From contig NZ_MLAR01000001.1 of assembly GCF_002272925.1 (NCBI RefSeq), forward strand, positions 210,366 through 274,365: 64,000 nucleotides of DNA, in the 5' to 3' direction. This DNA comes from Helicobacter sp. 13S00401-1. GTDB lineage: Bacteria > Campylobacterota > Campylobacteria > Campylobacterales > Helicobacteraceae. Below the pieces are notes generated by a model. It saw only the letters and a list, made by a program, of their open reading frames with translations, was not told the DNA's origin and searched no databases. A program made the position numbers and the translations under genes. Below, one piece after another: positions 54,176 to 62,965 of this stretch; position 1 is the stretch's first letter, and every line of letters starts with the position of its first letter.

Positions 54176-54703
54176 ATGAAAGCTAGAACTTCAAGGCTGC
54201 AAAAGACATTACAGCAAAACAAGACCCAAAAACAGTCTGAAAGCTTACCAGGACAAAAGCTTAGTGCTTATGCATTTTTACGCATAAAGGCTTTTATCAC
54301 TGATATGTTTTTGATAGCCATGCCTATATTATATATCGCAACTTATGTGGTTTTAGATGGTAAAGATGCTTTTCAAGCAAGCACACTAGCCCATATCATC
54401 TGCACCTTGCTTTTTTTGATTGTAGAAATCATCTTTTTTAGACTTGCTGGACAAACACCAGGCTATAAGTACACAGGTATAAAGTTAGTTCCTTTCAAAG
54501 ATAGTAAGGATGAGACAGGAAAGTATAAAAAACCAAAGATACTCCAGCTAGTTATCTTTGAAATAGTTTATATGATAGAGATGACTTTAATCTTCCCACT
54601 TTTTTACATAAAACTAAGAAAAGACAAAAGATTTCTTAGAGAAGTACTTTCTGGTCTTACAGTAGTTTCAAGTCCTAATCTTTCCCAAAAGCCACAAAAG
54701 TAG
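54176..54703 (+). CDS. RDD-family membrane protein
   Basis: 175 residues, with about three membrane helices (near 45-65, 75-100 and 125-145). The family name comes from an Arg-Asp-Asp pattern; here the first helix begins with AYAFLRIKAFITDMFLIAMP, in which the basic residue and Asp are placed similarly, and a later GQTPGYKYTGIKLV is the typical second motif. No function is known for most members; some act in stress-related ion exchange. Positively charged N-terminus (cytosolic). Confidence 0.78.
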   Translation: MKARTSRLQKTLQQNKTQKQSESLPGQKLSAYAFLRIKAFITDMFLIAMPILYIATYVVLDGKDAFQASTLAHIICTLLFLIVEIIFFRLAGQTPGYKYTGIKLVPFKDSKDETGKYKKPKILQLVIFEIVYMIEMTLIFPLFYIKLRKDKRFLREVLSGLTVVSSPNLSQKPQK

Positions 54704-54762
54704 TTGACAAACTTTACAATTTACTAAATCTTAAATAATTAGTATTTTTTCTTAAGTACAAT
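54704..54762 (+). promoter_or_regulatory. Promoter region of the 54841 OMP gene
   Basis: A TTGACA at 54704-54709 is in the right class for a -35 box, but the TACAAT at 54757-54762 is too far (47 bases) to pair with it. TACAAT, about 79 bases before the start, with AT-runs upstream, is the more likely -10 in this type of organism. Confidence 0.35.
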
Positions 54763-54840
54763 CTTGGCTTGATACTATCATTTTGAGCTTGTTTTTAAGA
54801 CAGGATGCTAGATCTTAAAATTATCTAAGGACTATAAACT

Positions 54841-55572
54841 ATGAGGAAAAAGACTTTAATAGGAGTGCTAGGGCTAGTTGTCGCACTTAGCGGTGCAAGT
54901 TATGCAAAAAGTGGAGTTTTTGTAAGTGGTAATGTAGGTCTTCCTATAACTGATCCTACCTATAGCACAGATGTACAAGCAGCCTTAGCGCCAAGCACTG
55001 GTGTAGGTTATATGCTAGGAGCTGATGTTGGATATCAACAACAAATAAATGATAAAGTAGGCTTTAGATACTACCTAAGCTATAACTTCTCTCAAAGCTT
55101 TGCTAGTAAGAATCTAAGTGCAGCACAAGTAGGTATGTTAGCCCAGGCTAATGGTGGCATGGCTAATGGCACTGCTTCAGCAGGAACTAATGGCGGTGCA
55201 AGTGGCAAGATAAGCGCTGTTAATTTTAACCACCTAGTAGCATTAAACGTAGACTACTTTATAAACTTTACTAAGATGTTTAGTGGATATGTAGGAGCAG
55301 GACTTGGTTACACAGCCTATAGCATTAATAACACTACTAACTTAACAGTAGGTGGGCACGCAGCACCAGCAGATATAAGAAATATAAGTGGTGATGGCTT
55401 TGCAGTACCTATAAACCTAGGAGTAAGTCTTGATCTAGGAGATAGCCAAAGGATAAACCTAGGCACTAAGATACCAATAGTTGCAACAGATGTCAAAGGT
55501 GGACCAAACAACATCCAACGCGCGTCTTTAAGAAACTATATAGTACAACTTGGCTATAGCTATACTTTCTAG
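54841..55572 (+). CDS. Helicobacter-type small outer membrane protein
   Basis: A 243-residue exported protein: signal peptide LIGVLGLVVALSGASYA, then paired beta strands with N-terminal VFVSGNVGLPITDPTYSTD, GYMLGADVGYQQQINDKVGF, and C-terminal RNYIVQLGYSYTF ending in Phe. These resemble the small barrel OMPs of Helicobacter (HP_OMP/Hof/Hop-like). A Gly/Asn/Ala-rich stretch (GGMANGTASAGTNGG, near 105-120) is likely an extracellular loop. Function unknown. Monocistronic with its own promoter. Confidence 0.8.
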   Translation: MRKKTLIGVLGLVVALSGASYAKSGVFVSGNVGLPITDPTYSTDVQAALAPSTGVGYMLGADVGYQQQINDKVGFRYYLSYNFSQSFASKNLSAAQVGMLAQANGGMANGTASAGTNGGASGKISAVNFNHLVALNVDYFINFTKMFSGYVGAGLGYTAYSINNTTNLTVGGHAAPADIRNISGDGFAVPINLGVSLDLGDSQRINLGTKIPIVATDVKGGPNNIQRASLRNYIVQLGYSYTF

Positions 55573-55707
55573 TTAGACCTTAAAAACCTTCATCCTTTTT
55601 AATAAAACCTAACTGCTAGTTTGTAACTAAAGCTAGCAGAGTTTTTTACTCTTTTTTTAATCTTTAATCTTTAAATTACATGTGGGCTTTATGGTTATGC
55701 AGACTAT

Positions 55708-56751
55708 TTACTTAGTATTTCCAGCCTTTGGACTAGGACTAAGCATAGAATCTATATCTTTATCGCTAACTTTTAGACCATAAAACTTTTCAAAGTGCTC
55801 TTTTATCTTTGCGTTTAAATCTACATCTTTAAACACTTCAGGGTGCAAAGTCTTAGCTAAAAAGTAAAGCGTTAAGGAGTAATCAGCACTAGTAGCAAAG
55901 CTTCTATAAGTAAAAAGTGGGAACTTATAAACTTGCTTAGTTTTTATGGCTTTTATAAAGGCAAAGTCTTTATTAGCCATTAGCTCTTTTGGTGTTAGGG
56001 TGTTAAAGTTAGTGATAAATATCACATCTATATTTTTAGAGTATAAGTCTTCAAGATTTATGTTTTTTATGCCTTTTAGATTCTGATAAACATTTATGCC
56101 GCTAGCTTTTTCCATCCAGTGATTAGCAAAAAGGCCTCCTACGGCTAGTTCATTTTTACTAAATCTATGTATTATAAGTACTCTTTTAGGATTGGTATTT
56201 ATAAGTCTTTCTTTTACAAATTTTTGAGTTTGTTTTGCATCTTGTAAAAGTTGCTCACTTAGGTCTTTTTTATCTAAAACTGGACCTAGTATATTTAACC
56301 AACTTGTTAGCGAGTTAAGTGGGTCATATTTACCTGGCGGTGGATTTGTAGTTAACATTATGGTTGGAATCTTAGAGGCTTTCATAAGCATGCATAGTTT
56401 ATCATTTGCAGTGTGGCAGATAAATAAATCAGGTTTATAACTTAATAGTAATTCTATGTTTTCACTATTAGTATGTTTTATGTTTTTTATGCCCGGATAA
56501 AATTTTTCAAGGATGGAATCTTGCAAGGCGTTATAACTAGCTGTAGGTATAAAAAGTAGATCTTTATAGTTTTTAGTTAGTGCTATAAGCATGGCAGGCA
56601 GGGGCCACATGTTTCCGGCTATAACTATCTTTTCTGGTCTTTTATCTAAAGTAACTTTATAGCCTTTGATATCTGTTATGGTGACTGGATAGCTAGAAGA
56701 ACTAGCAAAGATAAAGCCTAGTAAGCTAGCTAATAAAAAGATAATTTTCAT
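55708..56751 (-). CDS. Periplasmic metal/siderophore-binding protein, copy 1 (FecB/CeuE type)
   Basis: A 347-residue class III periplasmic binding protein with signal peptide (IIFLLASLLGFIFAS) and no lipobox. Fold hallmarks: VTITDIKGYKVTLDKRPEKI, two lobes linked by a helix (near 160-190), and LEVLP-type GLFANHWMEKASGINVYQNL near 225. It shares most of its sequence with the 57388 paralog, and a patch of about 144 bases is identical but for one base. Iron, heme or nickel are all possible cargo. A Fur-like box sits in the gap upstream, shared with the divergent broken receptor gene. Confidence 0.85.
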   Translation of the reverse strand: MKIIFLLASLLGFIFASSSSYPVTITDIKGYKVTLDKRPEKIVIAGNMWPLPAMLIALTKNYKDLLFIPTASYNALQDSILEKFYPGIKNIKHTNSENIELLLSYKPDLFICHTANDKLCMLMKASKIPTIMLTTNPPPGKYDPLNSLTSWLNILGPVLDKKDLSEQLLQDAKQTQKFVKERLINTNPKRVLIIHRFSKNELAVGGLFANHWMEKASGINVYQNLKGIKNINLEDLYSKNIDVIFITNFNTLTPKELMANKDFAFIKAIKTKQVYKFPLFTYRSFATSADYSLTLYFLAKTLHPEVFKDVDLNAKIKEHFEKFYGLKVSDKDIDSMLSPSPKAGNTK

Positions 56752-56898
56752 AATAAAACTCTTTGATATGGTTTTTTACATAAACGTATGTGCTCTTAAA
56801 TATCTTAAAAGATAGTCTTTGTTTTAAATAGAAACTAAGATTTATTCATATTCACTACAAATTGTTAACTTTATTTCACTTTTTTGTATCTTATATTA

Positions 56899-56917
56899 CA
56901 ATAATTATTATTATAGT
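56899..56917 (+). promoter_or_regulatory. Putative Fur box between binding protein copy 1 and broken receptor
   Basis: The sequence ACAATAATTATTATTATAG carries the ATT/AAT triplet pattern of Fur boxes (TAATAAT-like). It lies about 145 bases from the minus-strand start at 56751 and 70 from the plus-strand start at 56988. Confidence 0.45.
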
Positions 56918-56987
56918 TCTTTTTCTAAGAATAAGGAGGATTAGGGAAGTAATTATTTTATGTAAATTAAAAACATAGGAGAGATAG

Positions 56988-57359
56988 GTGAAAGTAAAAA
57001 ATATATTTTTAATATGCCTAGGTTTTGTGAATATACCGCTTCTTGCTAGTGACCTAAAAGACACAAAAGAAGAGCATAAGCCAGTTGCCACTAGACTAGA
57101 TGCACTAAATGTGCAAGCTAATATGTCTCCATTAGATATAGAAAAACAAAGCAAATCTATAAGTGTTATAAATAAGGAATCTATCTTAGAAGATAGCGGC
57201 ACTGGCGGGGTGCAGAATATGTTAGGGCGAAAATTTATAGGCATAGAAAAAGATGCTAGTTTTATAGATATATTAATCAAACGCAAGTTAGAGCTAGATG
57301 CCAATAAAGCAAAGATAGAATCTAAGATAAAAGATCTAGTTTTATTAAAAACTATTTAG
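56988..57359 (+). pseudogene. Truncated TonB receptor fused to a DNA adenine methyltransferase tail
   Basis: A 123-codon frame. Residues 1-78 match the N-terminus of the 59846 receptor: a signal peptide, TRLDALNVQANMSPLDIEKQ against TVLDALNVQASSTPLIIENQ, then GTGGVQNML against GSGGVQGLL. After this the frame changes to GRKFIGIEKDASFIDILIKR, the usual C-terminal segment of DpnII/HinfI-like N6-adenine methyltransferases (RKFIGIEKD-type), followed by a Lys/Glu-rich helix and stop. Probably a recombination scar left by a lost restriction-modification gene that had inserted into a duplicated receptor. Unlikely to make a useful receptor. It is convergent with binding protein copy 2. Confidence 0.75.
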
Positions 57360-57387
57360 TCTTTTAGATTCTCAATCTTTCTAGTTT

Positions 57388-58419
57388 TTACTTAGTGATT
57401 CCAGCCTTTGGGCTAGGACTAAGCATAGAATCTATATCTTTATCACTAGCTTTTAGACCATAAAACTTTTCAAAGTGTTCTTTTATCTTTGCGTTTAAAT
57501 CTATATCTTTAAACACTTCAGGATGCAAAGTTTTAGCTAAGAAATAAAGTAAAAGTGAGTAATCAAGACTTGGCGCAAAAGTTCTATAAGTAAAAAGAGG
57601 GAACTTATAAACTTGCTTAGTTTTTATGGCTTTTATAAAGGCAAAGTCTTTATTAGCCATTAGCTCTTTTGGTGTTAGGGTGTTAAAGTTAGTGATAAAT
57701 ATCACATCTATATTTTTAGAGTATAAGCCTTCAAGATTTATGTTTTTGGCTCCTTTTATATTTTTGTATACATTTATAGCACCACTTTTTTCTAACCAGT
57801 AATTAGCAAAAAGACCTCCAACCACCACGCTTTTTTTGCTAAATCTATGTATTATTAAAGCCTTCTTAGGCTTTATACCAACTAATCTTTTGGCTATAAA
57901 ATCTCTAGTTTGCATAGCATCTTTTAATATCTTGCTTGCTAAGGCTTGCTTATCTAAGATCTTGCCTGCTATGTCTAGCCATTGCGAGAGAGAATTTAAA
58001 GAATCATAATTGTGCGGGTAAGGATTAGAATCTAGCATAATAGTTGGTATAGAAGTTTGTTTCATAAGAGTGCATAGTTTATCATTTGCACTATGACAGA
58101 TAAAAAGATCTGGGTTAAAGTTGAGCAGCGTTTCTATATTATCACTGTCTGAACTTTTTATATTTTTTAAGTTTGGATAAAACTTTTCTAATATTGAATT
58201 TTTAAGCGCGCTAATGCTAGCCTTTGGCACATAAACTAAATTATTAGTATCTTTTCCTAAGGCTATAAGCAAGGCAGGGAAAGGCCACATACCACCGGCT
58301 ACAACTATCCTTTCAGGTTTTTTAATTAGCGTGATTTTGTAGCCTTTAGAATCTGTTATCGTAACTGGAAAAGCATATATAAAACTAAAGAGGCTTAGTA
58401 GCAATAAAAGGGCTTTCAT
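57388..58419 (-). CDS. Periplasmic metal/siderophore-binding protein, copy 2 (FecB/CeuE type)
   Basis: 343 residues, signal peptide (ALLLLLSLFSFIYAF), class III binding fold, like copy 1: VTITDSKGYKITLIKKPERIVVAG, NPDLFICHSANDKLCTLMKQ, VVGGLFANYWLEKSGAINVY. The C-terminal half is almost identical to copy 1 (ITNFNTLTPKELMANKDFAF and following). It overlaps the upstream gene by ATGA (58416-58419), so it is the third gene of a minus-strand operon with the two unknown proteins. Presumably the functional partner of the FecCD-type permease at 61991. Confidence 0.86.
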   Translation of the reverse strand: MKALLLLLSLFSFIYAFPVTITDSKGYKITLIKKPERIVVAGGMWPFPALLIALGKDTNNLVYVPKASISALKNSILEKFYPNLKNIKSSDSDNIETLLNFNPDLFICHSANDKLCTLMKQTSIPTIMLDSNPYPHNYDSLNSLSQWLDIAGKILDKQALASKILKDAMQTRDFIAKRLVGIKPKKALIIHRFSKKSVVVGGLFANYWLEKSGAINVYKNIKGAKNINLEGLYSKNIDVIFITNFNTLTPKELMANKDFAFIKAIKTKQVYKFPLFTYRTFAPSLDYSLLLYFLAKTLHPEVFKDIDLNAKIKEHFEKFYGLKASDKDIDSMLSPSPKAGITK

Positions 58420-59069
58420 AGAGTTTCTTTTAAAGACTTCTCATTTTTAGCTAGAGATTTTTTAGTGATATCAGATTCCACCCACGCCATAAACTTGTCA
58501 AAAAAAGGTACAGTCTTTGGCATAAAGCCTTGCCCTATGTGATAGTCTGGATCTAGGCTTGTTACATAAAGACTACCTTTATAACTAATCGTATCTTTAT
58601 ATATTATACTTTCTCCTATCTCATTTACTAGTATCTCTTCACTTCCTGTAGGCGGATAAAAGGCTCCATGATAGTGCCACTTACACTCATCCACATCTAA
58701 AAATTTAAAAAGTTGATGTTTCATGTCTTTGGCGTATAGTGGTAAGTCACTTCCTTCTAATACCCACCACCAAAAGTTAGTCGGATAGTCTTGCCAGTGG
58801 ATATTGCGAAATAGAGGCTTTTTTATCTCTCCAAAACTCACTATATTCCCACCATTATCAAGATAGGATTCTAATTTATGCTTATTTTTAAAAAGGTAGC
58901 TTAGGTTTAATCTACTACTTAGCACCAAGTAGTCAAAGTCTTTTAACTCCACATCTTCTAAGTCTAGGATATAGATTCTTTTATTAAAAAAGTTTTTATA
59001 TTTGCCATTTTGGTTTGTAAAAAAGTTTTGATGATAACTTTGTCCACCTGTGATTATTGCATTTTTCAT
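58416..59069 (-). CDS. Unknown cytosolic protein A (possible GATase1-like fold)
   Basis: 217 residues, no signal peptide or membrane segment. I do not recognise a family with certainty. The N-terminal KNAIITGGQSYHQNFFTNQN, then DFDYLVLSSRLNLSYLFKNK and LESYLDNGGNIVSFGE resemble the class I amidotransferase-like ('GATase1-like', ThuA/DUF-type) alternation of strands and helices ending in a 'YVxxGGxxxxFG' turn. The Cys nucleophile of true amidotransferases is not obvious (one Cys, in DECKWHYHG). The middle is rich in Trp/His (FWWWVLEG, WHYHGAFYPP). Translationally coupled to both neighbours by ATGA overlaps. It may modify or sense a metallophore; no proof. Confidence 0.6.
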   Translation of the reverse strand: MKNAIITGGQSYHQNFFTNQNGKYKNFFNKRIYILDLEDVELKDFDYLVLSSRLNLSYLFKNKHKLESYLDNGGNIVSFGEIKKPLFRNIHWQDYPTNFWWWVLEGSDLPLYAKDMKHQLFKFLDVDECKWHYHGAFYPPTGSEEILVNEIGESIIYKDTISYKGSLYVTSLDPDYHIGQGFMPKTVPFFDKFMAWVESDITKKSLAKNEKSLKETL

Positions 59070-59737
59070 AGCTGTATATCCTTAACTAGAAAGTTAGAGA
59101 TATAGCTTAGGAGATTTAGTCCTAGTCTTCTTGCCGTGTTGTTATCAAAGATTCCATAGCCTAGTAAGTCAGCACCTGCTGTGCAAAGTATGGTGCCATT
59201 AGTGGTTTTAGAATCTATATATGCTACGCATTTATTTTCATTATCTTTTAATATCACTTCTGCATCAAGTGGCGGCTCAAAAAAGCCTCTATTAAAAAAG
59301 CCTTTAACTCCACGCCTATAGTTTAGGTCATACTCCCTAATCCCTTCAAAGATTCTATGTTTGCTTTGTTTTATGCTTCTATCCTTTATGGCTTGTTTGC
59401 TTTGGGTATAAAGGCTATTTCCTGGAAGCCAAGGCAAGAAGTTAGAAGCAAAGCTAATAAAAAGCCTTTTATTATTGGTGTCTTGCAAAAAGTCTTGCAC
59501 ATATGTTTTGTTTCTATCTAAAAATACTTCATCTACTGAGTTTGGCACAAGCACTACTTTAAAGTCCCTTATATGTTTCAAGTCTTCATATAGGCTTAAT
59601 CGCTTAAAGCCATGTTTGTATAAGAAGTGATTATAAAGTCCGCTAGCATCAAAATCAAAAGAGTCTAGATAAGCTATATATCCTTGTGATTGGATAGTTG
59701 CCCATTTAAATTTTTCATCTATGGGGTAGTAACTCAT
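59066..59737 (-). CDS. Unknown cytosolic protein B (possible GATase1-like fold)
   Basis: 223 residues, no export signal. Same general design as the next gene (protein A), with VVLVPNSVDEVFLDRNKTYV, KRLFISFASNFLPWLPG and the late NGTILCTAGADLLGYG followed by ARRLGLNLLSYI, which is how GATase1-like proteins often end. The single clear cysteine pair (C170-ish in ENKCVAY, LCTAG) does not sit in a nucleophile elbow. First gene of the operon B-A-binding protein copy 2, starting only about 110 bases from the divergent receptor gene, with a Fur-type palindrome between. Unknown function; the linkage suggests a role in handling the receptor's substrate. Confidence 0.6.
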   Translation of the reverse strand: MSYYPIDEKFKWATIQSQGYIAYLDSFDFDASGLYNHFLYKHGFKRLSLYEDLKHIRDFKVVLVPNSVDEVFLDRNKTYVQDFLQDTNNKRLFISFASNFLPWLPGNSLYTQSKQAIKDRSIKQSKHRIFEGIREYDLNYRRGVKGFFNRGFFEPPLDAEVILKDNENKCVAYIDSKTTNGTILCTAGADLLGYGIFDNNTARRLGLNLLSYISNFLVKDIQL

Positions 59738-59763
59738 ATTTTTCCTTAAGTTTTATATAAAAA

Positions 59764-59784
59764 TGATAATAATTATTATAATAT
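59764..59784. promoter_or_regulatory. Putative bidirectional Fur box
   Basis: TGATAATAATTATTATAATAT contains a perfect 14-bp palindrome (ATAATAATTATTAT, 59766-59779), matching the Fur-box type TAATAATTATTA. It lies between the divergent unit of proteins B/A/binding protein and the receptor-permease-ATPase unit and could control both. Confidence 0.6.
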
Positions 59785-59851
59785 TTTATTTTATAAATAG
59801 CACTGGCTTTTTGTTTTCTGCTAGCTTTTAAATTAATTCTCAAGGTTGACT

Positions 59852-61981
59852 ATGAAATTCAAAAAACACTCCCTGCCTTATCTTGGTTTGGTGAGTCCAC
59901 TTTTACTAAGCTTTGTATTGGCAAATGAAGTCAAGCACTCAAGCAACCCAAAAACAACAGTTCTAGACGCGCTAAATGTGCAAGCTAGTAGTACCCCTTT
60001 AATCATAGAGAATCAAAGCAAGTCTATAAGCCTTATAGACAAAGAGGATACGCTATCTTTTAGTGGATCAGGTGGTGTGCAGGGCCTTTTAGAAAGCGTG
60101 CCAGGCGTAGTTTACTCAAGAAGTGGTGGTATAAATGGGCAAATAAGCATAAGAGGTATGAACTCCAATCTTTCAAGATCTATAGTTTTGATAGATGGTG
60201 TTAGACTAAGTGGGCGTAATACTTTAGAGCTTAATATGCTAGATCCTAACTCTATAGATTCTATAGAAGTTTTAAGAGGACCAGCATCATCTATCTGGGG
60301 AAGTGACGCTATGAATGGCGTTATAAATATAAAAACTAGACGCTTTAAGGGGGATATCTCAAAGCCCTTTAGTATGCAAGTAAGGCTTAGAGCTCTAGAG
60401 TACACTAGTGTTAATAACGGTGTAGCAGGAAGGATAGAAGCCCTTGGTGGAGGCAATGGCTTTGATGTATTAATAGGGGCTAGTGCTAGGAGGGGAAGTG
60501 ACTATCAAAGCCCACTAGGCAAGGTTTTAAACTCAGGCTTTAACTCATATGGATTTGATTTAAACGCAGGTTATACAAATAGCACTGACACAAGATTTTA
60601 TGTGCAAGCTAGATATCAGCATGTGGAATCTAAACGTGCAGGTGGTCTTGGAGCAAGTCCAGGTTCAAGTTATGGACTGCTTCAGTATGAAGACCCTATA
60701 ATAGAAAAGTATCTAAGGATAGGCTTTACTAAGTACAATTTAAGCTTTGCAAAAAGTATGGATGCTTATCTTTATGTTAGAAAGTATGATACAGATATTT
60801 ATGTAGATAGGAGAAATGCTACTACTAATCCAAAAACTTTAGTGCATCAAAGGGTATATGATAGCTACATAGTAGGAGGTAGGCTAAGTTTTGAAACTAA
60901 TCTTAAAGCCCACGATCTTATTTATGGTCTAGATTTTTACTCCAGTATTTCACCAACTAGAGTTTTAAGAACTATCACTATGAGTGATGGAACTTCAAGT
61001 AATGCTTTTACTAACAGACCTAGTAGTCAAACTGACTTTGGGGCTTTTATCAAAGATGACTGGAAGATTGGAGAAGGAAGGTTTATCTTGCAGCCTTCTT
61101 TAAGGGGAGACTACATCCTTACAACTATAGGTAAAAAAAGGTATGCAGCAGAAAGTGCGCAAGACTCCAAATTGCTAGATGAAAATGGTGTACTAAATAA
61201 TGGTGCTATAACTGGCGCCTTAGGAGGAGTAACTTTTATAACTAATAATATAAGCCACTTTTTTAATATCTCTCATAACTTTAGGGTTAGTGGACCAGGA
61301 ACCAGGATGCAAACTACACCTGCGGGCAATGCCTCTTTAGCAACTATAGCTAATCCAAACTTAAAGCCCGAGTACTCTCAAACTTTAGAATCTGGTTTTA
61401 GATTTAACACAGATTGGGCATTTTTAAATATCGCTGGTTATGGTACCTTGTATGAAGATATGATAGCTTTAAAGACTTTTCAACCAAACAATGGCACACC
61501 TAATAATCAGTATACGAACATAGGCAAAGCCTTTATAGCCGGCGCAGAACTAGAAGGTGGCTTCTTTTTCTTTGATGATAGATTTACTATTAACTACAAT
61601 CTAACCTATACCTATGGGCAAGATTTAACTAACAAAAGGCCTTTAAGCTACATAGCGCCACTTTTTGGTCGAGTAGAGCTAGGCTATAAAGATAAGTTTG
61701 GCTTTATAAAGCTAGTTGAAAGGGCATTTTTAGGTAAGACTAGGATAGATATAACTCAAGAAAGGCCTACTAAGTCTTATGCGATGAGTGATATTTATAT
61801 AGGGATAAATCTTCCTTTTATAGATAAAGATTCCATGCTTATCTTTGGTGTAGAAAATATCTTTAATGCAGTTGGTAGAAACCCAGTTACAGTAGAGGCT
61901 ATAGCCTTTAATGAAAGCTTAACTAACCCTCTAGTTGAGCCTGGACGCAGCTTTAGTGTTAAGTTTGCAAGTAAGTATTAA
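59852..61981 (+). CDS. TonB-dependent receptor of the metal-uptake locus
   Basis: About 709 residues from ATG 59852. That start is chosen over the in-frame TTG 59846 because AAGG lies 6 bases before the ATG. Signal peptide (PYLGLVSPLLLSFVLAN), plug domain (about 35-150) with LLESVPGVVYSRSGGINGQI, SIRGMNSNLSRSIVLIDGVR, SIEVLRGPASSIWGSDAMNG, then a barrel ending with EPGRSFSVKFASKY. The plug resembles catecholate, cobalamin or heme receptors more than FrpB. Nine bases before the permease. The divergent broken copy at 56988 retains only its N-terminus. Confidence 0.88.
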   Translation: MKFKKHSLPYLGLVSPLLLSFVLANEVKHSSNPKTTVLDALNVQASSTPLIIENQSKSISLIDKEDTLSFSGSGGVQGLLESVPGVVYSRSGGINGQISIRGMNSNLSRSIVLIDGVRLSGRNTLELNMLDPNSIDSIEVLRGPASSIWGSDAMNGVINIKTRRFKGDISKPFSMQVRLRALEYTSVNNGVAGRIEALGGGNGFDVLIGASARRGSDYQSPLGKVLNSGFNSYGFDLNAGYTNSTDTRFYVQARYQHVESKRAGGLGASPGSSYGLLQYEDPIIEKYLRIGFTKYNLSFAKSMDAYLYVRKYDTDIYVDRRNATTNPKTLVHQRVYDSYIVGGRLSFETNLKAHDLIYGLDFYSSISPTRVLRTITMSDGTSSNAFTNRPSSQTDFGAFIKDDWKIGEGRFILQPSLRGDYILTTIGKKRYAAESAQDSKLLDENGVLNNGAITGALGGVTFITNNISHFFNISHNFRVSGPGTRMQTTPAGNASLATIANPNLKPEYSQTLESGFRFNTDWAFLNIAGYGTLYEDMIALKTFQPNNGTPNNQYTNIGKAFIAGAELEGGFFFFDDRFTINYNLTYTYGQDLTNKRPLSYIAPLFGRVELGYKDKFGFIKLVERAFLGKTRIDITQERPTKSYAMSDIYIGINLPFIDKDSMLIFGVENIFNAVGRNPVTVEAIAFNESLTNPLVEPGRSFSVKFASKY

Positions 61982-61990
61982 AAGCAAGTT

Positions 61991-62965
61991 ATGAAGTACG
62001 TTTTATTACTCATGCTTTTAGTTGTAGTTGCTATCTTTAGCCTGCATCTAGGGCGTTATTATATTAGTGTAGATGAGATGATGGCTCTAATCTTTACTCA
62101 TAGTGATAATGAGATAGCTAAAAAAGTGCTATTTGAAGTAAGACTTCCTAGGATCTTACTTGCCATTTTTGTAGGTGCTTCTTTAAGCGTAGCAGGGGCT
62201 AGCTTTCAAACTATCTTTAAAAACGCTCTTGCAAGTCCAGACATTTTAGGTGTTACTAGTGGGGCCGCATTTGGTGGTGTGCTAGGACTACTTTTTGGTC
62301 TAAGCTTTGTTTATGTTGGACTTTTAGGGTTTATCTTAGGCTTTGCTACTTTGCTTTTAACTTTATTTGTAGCAAGAGGTAGCAATCTTTATGGAACTAT
62401 AATGATAGTTTTAAGCGGTATAGTCATAGGGGCTTTAATGCAAAGCTTTATATCCTTAATCAAATACGTAGCAGACCCACAAGACATACTCCCAAGCATC
62501 ACTTTTTATCTTTTAGGCTCACTTAATACTAACTTTAACCCTCTAAGTATCACAGGCATGATAGTTATGTTTGTAGGATCAAGCATCATCTTGCTGTTAA
62601 GCTATAAACTAAACGCCTTAAGTCTAGAAGATGATGAAGCTAAAAGCTTAGGGGTTAATGTAAGGTTTTATAGAGTGATATTTATAGTAGCTAGTACATT
62701 AATAAGTGCTGCAGTTGTTTCAGTTTGCGGGATAGTAGGCTGGGTTGGCCTCTTAGTGCCACATATATCTAGACTACTTTTTGGAAGTGATAACTCAAAA
62801 GTAGTGCCTATAAGTTTGATAATAGGAGCGATATTTATGCTTTTAGTTGATGATATATCAAGGAGTCTCATAGAAGAAGAGATTCCAATCTCTATAGTAA
62901 CTAGCGTAGTTGGCGCGCCATTTTTTATCTACATACTTTATAAACTAAAAGGAGCTAGGCTTTGA
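61991..62965 (+). CDS. FecCD-family ABC permease
   Basis: 324 residues, about nine to ten membrane helices. BtuC/FecD/FhuB family features: EVRLPRILLAIFVGASLSVAGAS (near residue 50, RLPR...GAxLaxxG), NALASPDILGVTSGAAFGGV (near 78, NPLAxPxxLGxxxGA) and GIVGWVGLLVPHISRLLFGS (near 245, GLxxPHxxR), with RSLIEEEIPISIVTSVVGAPFFIYIL at the end. It transports a siderophore, heme, cobalamin or nickel complex through the inner membrane. Overlaps the ATPase start by 4 bases. Confidence 0.93.
   Translation: MKYVLLLMLLVVVAIFSLHLGRYYISVDEMMALIFTHSDNEIAKKVLFEVRLPRILLAIFVGASLSVAGASFQTIFKNALASPDILGVTSGAAFGGVLGLLFGLSFVYVGLLGFILGFATLLLTLFVARGSNLYGTIMIVLSGIVIGALMQSFISLIKYVADPQDILPSITFYLLGSLNTNFNPLSITGMIVMFVGSSIILLLSYKLNALSLEDDEAKSLGVNVRFYRVIFIVASTLISAAVVSVCGIVGWVGLLVPHISRLLFGSDNSKVVPISLIIGAIFMLLVDDISRSLIEEEIPISIVTSVVGAPFFIYILYKLKGARL

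Noticed and set aside
54704..54709. TTGACA as the -35 box of the OMP promoter
   Set aside because: Spacing of 47 bases to the TACAAT is far from the normal 16-18.
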